From NCBI RefSeq assembly GCF_018812025.1, contig NC_063050.1, positions 12,379,037-12,443,036 of the forward strand: a stretch of DNA of 64,000 nucleotides, given 5' to 3'. The notes below the pieces were generated by a model, which worked only from the letters and a program-made list of their open reading frames with translations, did no database searches and was not told where the DNA came from. This DNA comes from Megalobrama amblycephala (Eukaryota; Chordata; Actinopteri; Cypriniformes; Xenocyprididae). A program made the translations under genes and the position numbers. Shown here one piece after another: positions 60,115 through 64,000 of the stretch; position 1 is the first letter of the stretch, and every line of letters starts with the position of its first letter.

Positions 60115-60746
60115 ATTCAGGCCTTCTCACTATCACAGAGATGGCAGGACAAAGTGCATGAACTAACAACACTCACATTCATTCAGTGATTTGACTTCAG
60201 ATGAGATCAGTGATTCAAGCAACTTCATGATTATTATATCACCAGTAAAAAACAATAATCATAATCATGTTCATCAAAACAAACAAGCAAGTTGCCATAA
60301 CAGACAAACATTAAGACATCAACACACAGGAGCCAGGTGCCCAATCAGAGGGGTGACCACAATGGTGACTTCTCACATTCACAAACAGCCACGTTCTTCT
60401 GTTACTGGTGCATTAAGGAAGTCAATGAGATATGACTTTTTAATGAAATGGAACTTTTAACTTTTGAAACGTTAACTTTTAATTCTCAATCTGGTTAGTA
60501 ATATAAGTGAAGCTGGTAATGCTGTTTGTGGACTTGTTTAATCATATCTTGAGAGATTTAATGTCTTCTTTTATCTTCAGTTGATACAGTTGAACCACAC
60601 AGTCAGGCTGTGTGGTTTTAATTCAGCTGTTGTTGTGTTTCATTTTCTGAGAGTGTAAGCATGATGTTGAAACAACATTACATTGTAACATTGATTCAGT
60701 GTCATTGATTTTTAAATGAATTTTCAACATTTTCTCATCATTAATT
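60115..60746. repeat. Duplicated block, copy B (paralogue at 24255-25080)
   Basis: Keeps the empty site for the solo LTR of copy A. It contains its own later insertion at 60747. Confidence 0.6.
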
Positions 60747-61245
60747 GACCCTTCGCCTGGAGTTTGATTGACAGGCGATATAACCAATCATAACAATGAA
60801 TACGCCATTTTGTCCGACAAAGCAGTCAGGAGTTAGAAGATTAACCTCGGTGGATTTGAACTTGAAAAAATTGTGTGTATTTACGTCTTTCCACGTTTGA
60901 AACAACATTCATTCTCATGTTCATTCATGTTTATTTGATGCTATAAAATAACTAGTAGGAACAGATGATTGGTTCACGAGCCGCTTGAGCTGAGGCGCTA
61001 CAGCGATCTGTCACGACACATTAAAGAGCCACAAAACATTTTTTATTGTTGGAAAAAAAATTACAAAATTTGAAAGCTGGGACTTTGTATAATATCATAA
61101 GTAACCTCCTCTGTCTTGTCTGTCGACGTGTTGTCAGTGTCCTCTTTGCTCCGCGATGTATTTTTCACTCTGTGTGGATTGACAGCACCACGGCTTGTCG
61201 GACAAAGCAACAGTAACTAAGGGGGGCGGGTCTTTGCGAAGGGTC
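60747..61245. mobile_element. Inverted-end element GACCCTTCGC, 499 bp, AATT flanks
   Basis: GACCCTTCGC and GCGAAGGGTC ends between AATT (60743-60746, 61246-61249). The surrounding duplicated block is continuous without it. CpG content is higher than around. Non-coding. Confidence 0.65.
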
Positions 61246-61298
61246 AATTGCTGTGCAAAAGTTATTTTGATTCAATGCAGTTAACATTGACACATTAA

Positions 61299-62080
61299 AG
61301 GGATAGTTCACCCAAAAATGAAAATTTGATGTTTATCTGCTTACCCCCAGGGCATCCAAGATGTAGGTGACTTTTTTTCTTCAGTCGAACGCAAATTATG
61401 ATTTTTAACTGCAACCGCTGCCGTCTGTCAGTCAAATAATAGGAGTGATTGGGAACTTGAACAATAAGAGTCGAAAAAACTTCCATAGACAAATCCTAAT
61501 TAAACCCTGCGGCTCGTGACGACACATTGATGTCCTAAGACACGAAACGATCGGTTTGTGCAAGAAACCGAACAGTATTTATATAATTTTTTACCTCTAA
61601 TACACCACTATGTCCAACTCCGTTCAGCTTCCGGTTAGTGAGGTCTGATCGCGCTCTGACAGCGGCAGTGATGTCTCGCGCTCATTGAAGTATATGGGCG
61701 AGACATCACTTCCGTCAGCAGAGCGGGTTTTTTGACCTCACTAACAGGATGCTGAACGAAGTTGGACATAGTGGTGTATTAGAGGTAAAAAATGATATAA
61801 ATACTGTTCATTTTCTCACACAAACCGATCGTTTCGTGTCTTAGGACATCAATGTGTCGTCACGAGCCGCAGGGTTTAATTTGGATTTGTCTAAGCAAGT
61901 TTTATTTACTGTTACAGTAGAAGTTCCCATCCACTGCTATTATTTGACTGACAGACGGCAGCGGTTGCAGTTAAAAATCATAATTTGCGTTCGACTGAAG
62001 AAAAAAAGTCACCTACATCTTGGATGTACTGGGGGTAAGCAGATAAACATCACATTTTAATTTTTGGGTGAACTATCCCT
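61299..62080. mobile_element. TTAA foldback element, 782 bp, nearly perfect palindrome
   Basis: AGGGATAGTTCACCC and GGGTGAACTATCCCT ends, TTAA at 61295-61298 and 62081-62084. The arms are almost identical inverted copies up to a centre near 61690 (AGTGATGTCTCGCG / CGAGACATCACT). The same peptide is predicted from both arms in opposite directions, a pure mirror effect. It is the best preserved member of the family. Confidence 0.85.
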
Positions 62081-62256
62081 TTAACATTGTTTCAATGGTT
62101 GCTTGCTATAGAACCATGAACAAGAACTGTGTAACATTCTTCTAAATTCTTTTTTAAATATCATTAAATTATGTTGCTTATTGTTATATCTTTATGCAAG
62201 TATTGTTAAAAACACAATAGCTGAACCATTTCTGTAGTTGCATTGATTTGGCTATG

Positions 62257-62452
62257 CACTGTCAGAAAAAAGGTACAGCGCTGTCACTGGGGCAGTAGCC
62301 TAAGGTACAAAAGTGAAAAGGTACGTCTTTGTACCTTACTTACCCCTAAATGGTGCATATTAGTACCTTAAAGGTACATATTAGTACCTTTTTACCTTTG
62401 TACCTTAGGGTACTGCCCCAGTGACAGAGCTGTACCTTTTTTACTGACAGTG
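62257..62452. mobile_element. Palindromic MITE with CACTGTCAG ends, 196 bp
   Basis: CACTGTCAGAAAAAAGGTAC and GTACCTTTTTTACTGACAGT are inverted; GGTAC words repeat throughout. Non-coding. Confidence 0.75.
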
Positions 62453-62700
62453 TGCAATGTGACCTGAAAGCACGTGATTTGAATGACAATTTATTTTAAA
62501 AGAATATACCTAAACAAAACTCATATTTTTAGTATATTAAAAGTTATCTTTAGTATATTAGATACATGAAGGTTTTCATTTTCTATGCTCCAACTGATGG
62601 AGGTTATTAAGTTTAATGGCATCAGAATATTACATATTTACACACTGTTTTATAGGGCTAATAAAATTTATGAGGAAAAAAAAAAAAAAAGAGTTCTCCA

Positions 62701-63252
62701 TTTTTAAAAGTCAGTTTTCTGGAAAGAAAACCCAAGCATGCAATGTGATATAGATAATTCTCACCAATGTCAAATTTAAATCTGACTTTAACCCCACAGC
62801 TCACTTACTGGAAGCATGATATGTGCCTTTATCTGACTCAAATTATATCAGACATGCGATAAAATTTCAGCAAATTACAGTCAATAATAAATGTTATTGT
62901 AAACTGAGCCAGCTGAGATAAGAATGCCATTGGATTGTTAACGAAAAGTAATGGCCCTTCATACTGAAACTGAAAATATCCATACATTATTGACATGCAA
63001 GCTGTGACTTTACGGTCACCGTTAGCTTTGCAACCGTAAACTGGGATGTTACCACCCATGTGACCACACTACTTACAGTATAAATAGGCCTAAATTTGGG
63101 TAGACATTAGGTTGGTCAGACACTCCTGCGGCACATGCTCATTGTCTCCTGAAGGACCTCTAACTTAAATGACATTCTGTTCATTCATTCCAGGTGAAGA
63201 CTGTTTAGGGATTTAAGAATATTTCCAAATTAAACAATTAAACTTGTGAGTC
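62701..63252 (+). promoter_or_regulatory. Promoter and 5' UTR of cysteine-rich family copy 3
   Basis: TATA box at 63079-63086 (TATAAATA) before GGCCTA; predicted start near 63110. Long, near-identical match to 28866-29436, which makes copies 2 and 3 the youngest pair. Confidence 0.65.
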
Positions 63253-63450
63253 ATGGGTTGTGGGAACAGCAGAAAAGGATGTGAGAACTGCCAGGACAAT
63301 TGCAATAATGGATGCAGTTGCAGCTGTCACGACAGCACCAGTGCGGATCAGGAAGAGAAGATTGAAAGGTGCATGGATTGCTGTGGAGATTTGATTGAGT
63401 TCCTTGATGAACATATGGAAACATTTATTGGTTGCTGTTCAGGAACGTGA
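63253..63450 (+). CDS. Small cysteine-rich, MGCGNS-start protein, copy 3 (last exon outside the window)
   Basis: 65 residues, 12 cysteines (3, 10, 13, 17, 21, 23, 25, 40, 43, 44, 61, 62). MGCGNSRKGC start, CSCSCHDSTS core, an acidic middle, a CMDCC group and a terminal GCCSGT. It represents the intact ancestral form from which copy 2 lost four bases. The donor AC|GTGAGT at 63446 matches copy 2; its last exon would lie beyond 64000. If unspliced, TGA at 63448-63450 ends it at residue 65. Confidence 0.72.
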   Translation: MGCGNSRKGCENCQDNCNNGCSCSCHDSTSADQEEKIERCMDCCGDLIEFLDEHMETFIGCCSGT

Positions 63451-63811
63451 GTATCATTAGCTTTATAATCACTATTTTAATCACTGCTTCCTACAATATG
63501 AACATTTTCTTAAATTCCCTCCAGATTGTGAAACCTTTAACAGGTCATTTTACAGAGTTACAATAATAATAATAATAATAATAATTGTGCAGGAATAATA
63601 ATTACATTTCCTCACCCCCATAAAACATCATTACATTTTATTACATTTATTATTTAAACAAGGGGGAAAGCCACAATCTGTCAATTAAGAAAATAAATAT
63701 ATAAATATAACTGGTATAATATATGGGAAACACTCAGCTTTTTTTTTTTTTAGGTACATTTTAAAGGCATGTGAAGTTGATTTTATACTTCTTTAAAAAA
63801 GAAGGAAACAA

Positions 63812-63874
<63 letters not shown>

Positions 63875-64000
63875 TTACCATCATGGTGACGAGTGAACAT
63901 GAGCTTAGTTTGAGAACAGGTATATGATACTAAAAATATAAATTGAGATTACATGATCATTTTAAGTTAAATGTATGGGTAACACTTTATAATAACTCAC
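63451..64000 (+). other. Start of copy 3 intron with microsatellites
   Basis: AACAGGTCATTTTACAGAG near 63539 matches introns of copies 1 and 2. It contains (AAT)n near 63562-63583 and compound (GT)n(GA)n at about 63813-63873. The window ends in a GGTAACACTTTATAAT repeat end. Confidence 0.6.

Noticed and set aside
61295..62060. The same peptide predicted from opposite strands at 61295-61492 and 61854-62060
   Set aside because: Mirror image of a palindromic element, not two genes.
20995..63059. Minus-strand open frames at 20995-21240, 28981-29289 and 62838-63059 that encode similar peptides
   Set aside because: They lie opposite the conserved promoter of the cysteine-rich genes; similarity follows from DNA homology, starts and ends differ, and stops are not aligned.
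1..64000. CRISPR array, bacterial operons or terminators
   Set aside because: No regular spacer-repeat arrays and the sequence is vertebrate.

Overview
This is nuclear DNA of a bony fish, most likely a cyprinid (zebrafish/carp group). The evidence is AT-rich sequence with spliced vertebrate-type genes, long (CA)n, (TA)n and (GA)n microsatellites, a very high density of small inverted-repeat DNA transposons of the kinds that fill cyprinid genomes, a Tc1-like element, and a fish-style GIMAP (AIG1) gene. Protein-coding content is low; most of the window is transposon-derived.

Layout. 0-7 kb: CpG-rich left edge, foldback elements, a 676-bp TTAA-flanked element, then a claudin gene on the minus strand (coding exon 4752-5405, non-coding first exon near 6.9-7.0 kb). 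9.06-12.68 kb: a plus-strand GIMAP gene whose three exons join in frame into one protein of about 650 aa with two AIG1 GTPase domains. Degenerate GIMAP first-exon or intron copies lie at 14.8, 34.5 and 40.6 kb, so the locus is a decayed GIMAP tandem array. 15-20 kb: repeats and a LINE fragment.

21.3, 29.4, 48.9 and 63.3 kb: four plus-strand members of a small cysteine-rich protein family that I do not recognise. Three start with MGCGNS, which fits N-myristoylation plus palmitoylation, and carry a CxC-rich core. They share a TATA promoter module. All four have the same exon/donor layout, and the three whose downstream flank is inside the window share a homologous 3' exon with a polyadenylation signal. 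The third MGCGNS copy runs off the right edge before its last exon. This is the best candidate for an undescribed gene system here. Its place beside GIMAP genes makes an immune or lymphoid role worth testing, but that is inference only.

The rest is a layered record of transposition: two near-identical 676-bp TTAA elements, a piggyBac-like element inside an intron of the cysteine-rich family, a hAT element with perfect 8-bp target duplications, solo LTRs with 5-bp duplications, a frameshifted Tc1-like transposase, a decayed Gypsy integrase with nested insertions, and long palindromes at 20.1, 36.1, 51.7-53.4 and 61.3 kb. Several insertions can be dated relative to gene duplication because a paralogous block in the window keeps the empty site. 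Splice junctions were inferred by eye from GT/AG context, reading phase and paralogue comparison; no transcript or database search was available.
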